The translations under genes were made by a program, and so were the position numbers. Positions 5,037 to 5,073 of a stretch of 5,073 nt of DNA are shown here, one piece after another. This stretch comes from WHSM01 sp050701815 (lineage in GTDB: Bacteria; Actinomycetota; Actinomycetes; Mycobacteriales; Micromonosporaceae), in NCBI GenBank assembly GCA_050701815.1, contig JBOGDL010000162.1, positions 1-5,073 of the forward strand. The letters run 5' to 3'. The notes beneath the pieces were generated by a model. That model made no database searches and was not told the origin of the DNA. It saw only the letters and a program-made list of their open reading frames with translations. The stretch's first letter is position 1; each line of letters begins with the position of its first letter.

Positions 5037-5045
5037 CGACATTCC
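5020..5045 (-). promoter_or_regulatory. Candidate ECF-type promoter upstream of the pseudokinase-sigM operon
   Basis: On the minus strand GGAAT (5045-5041) is followed after exactly 17 bases by CGTC (5023-5020). ECF sigma factors of the SigM/SigE kind read GGAAC/T and CGTC at about this spacing. If used, transcription would start near 5014-5010, cutting into the ribosome binding site and giving an almost leaderless TTG message, which is a weakness of the call. It would allow SigM to control its own operon. Confidence 0.5.
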
Positions 5046-5073
5046 TGTACAGCCTAAGCCTTCTGCATCGTGC

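Noticed and set aside
4999..5073. Tail of an upstream gene (murJ) reading through to a TGA that overlaps the TTG start
   Set aside because: The frame is open for 24 codons but uses many AGA/AGG and A/T-ending codons unlike the genes here, and resembles no MurJ end I recall. Another frame stops at TAG (5056-5054) after TMQKA and could equally be the end. Neither can be decided from 71 bases.

Overview
The window is high-GC DNA with actinobacterial gene content and order. Five closely packed genes run on the minus strand (right to left in these coordinates): a membrane pseudokinase, the ECF sigma factor sigM, its probable zinc-less membrane anti-sigma factor, thioredoxin reductase trxB and thioredoxin trxA. 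The same order (mviN/murJ with a pseudokinase tail, sigM, anti-SigM, trxB2, trxC) is known from the oriC-proximal region of Mycobacterium tuberculosis. The organism is therefore an actinomycete, probably of the Pseudonocardiales or a nearby order. That finer placement is a guess from gene style.

Right end (about 3464-5073): a 507-residue protein with a degenerate kinase domain, one membrane span and an outer discoidin-like domain, starting at TTG behind a strong ribosome binding site. In mycobacteria this module is the C-terminal part of the MurJ/MviN lipid II flippase. Here an in-frame stop just upstream makes it a separate protein. A candidate ECF-type promoter (GGAAT-N17-CGTC) lies directly in front of it. 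The upstream gene, expected to be murJ, is outside or only just touching the window.

Middle (1794-3463): sigM follows the pseudokinase by 15 bases, and the anti-sigma gene overlaps the sigM stop by four bases (GTGA), so the pair is translationally coupled. The anti-sigma protein has no cysteine on its cytoplasmic side, a perfect in-frame 18-bp tandem repeat coding an AEEAAL-type linker, one membrane span and an outer domain with exactly two cysteines.

Left-middle (251-1793): a 208-base gap separates the anti-sigma gene from trxB and carries a good SigR/SigH-type promoter (GGGAAT, then GTT 19 bases later). trxB and trxA are separated by 87 bases that hold an imperfect hairpin. The two proteins form the NADPH-TrxB-TrxA disulfide-reducing system of the cytoplasm.

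Left end (1-250): the 3' end of a plus-strand DUF2277 gene converges on trxA. A perfect 17-bp stem with a 4-base loop overlaps its stop codon and probably separates the two transcription units. In mycobacteria the next gene after the thioredoxin is cwlM on the same strand, so this is a synteny break.

Taken together, the window joins envelope signalling (pseudokinase, SigM, anti-SigM) to thiol redox control (TrxB, TrxA). I see no mobile element, CRISPR array, tRNA or rRNA. No single feature looks like an entirely new system; the most interesting points are the detached pseudokinase with its own ECF-like promoter and the two-cysteine outer domain of the anti-sigma protein beside a thioredoxin operon.
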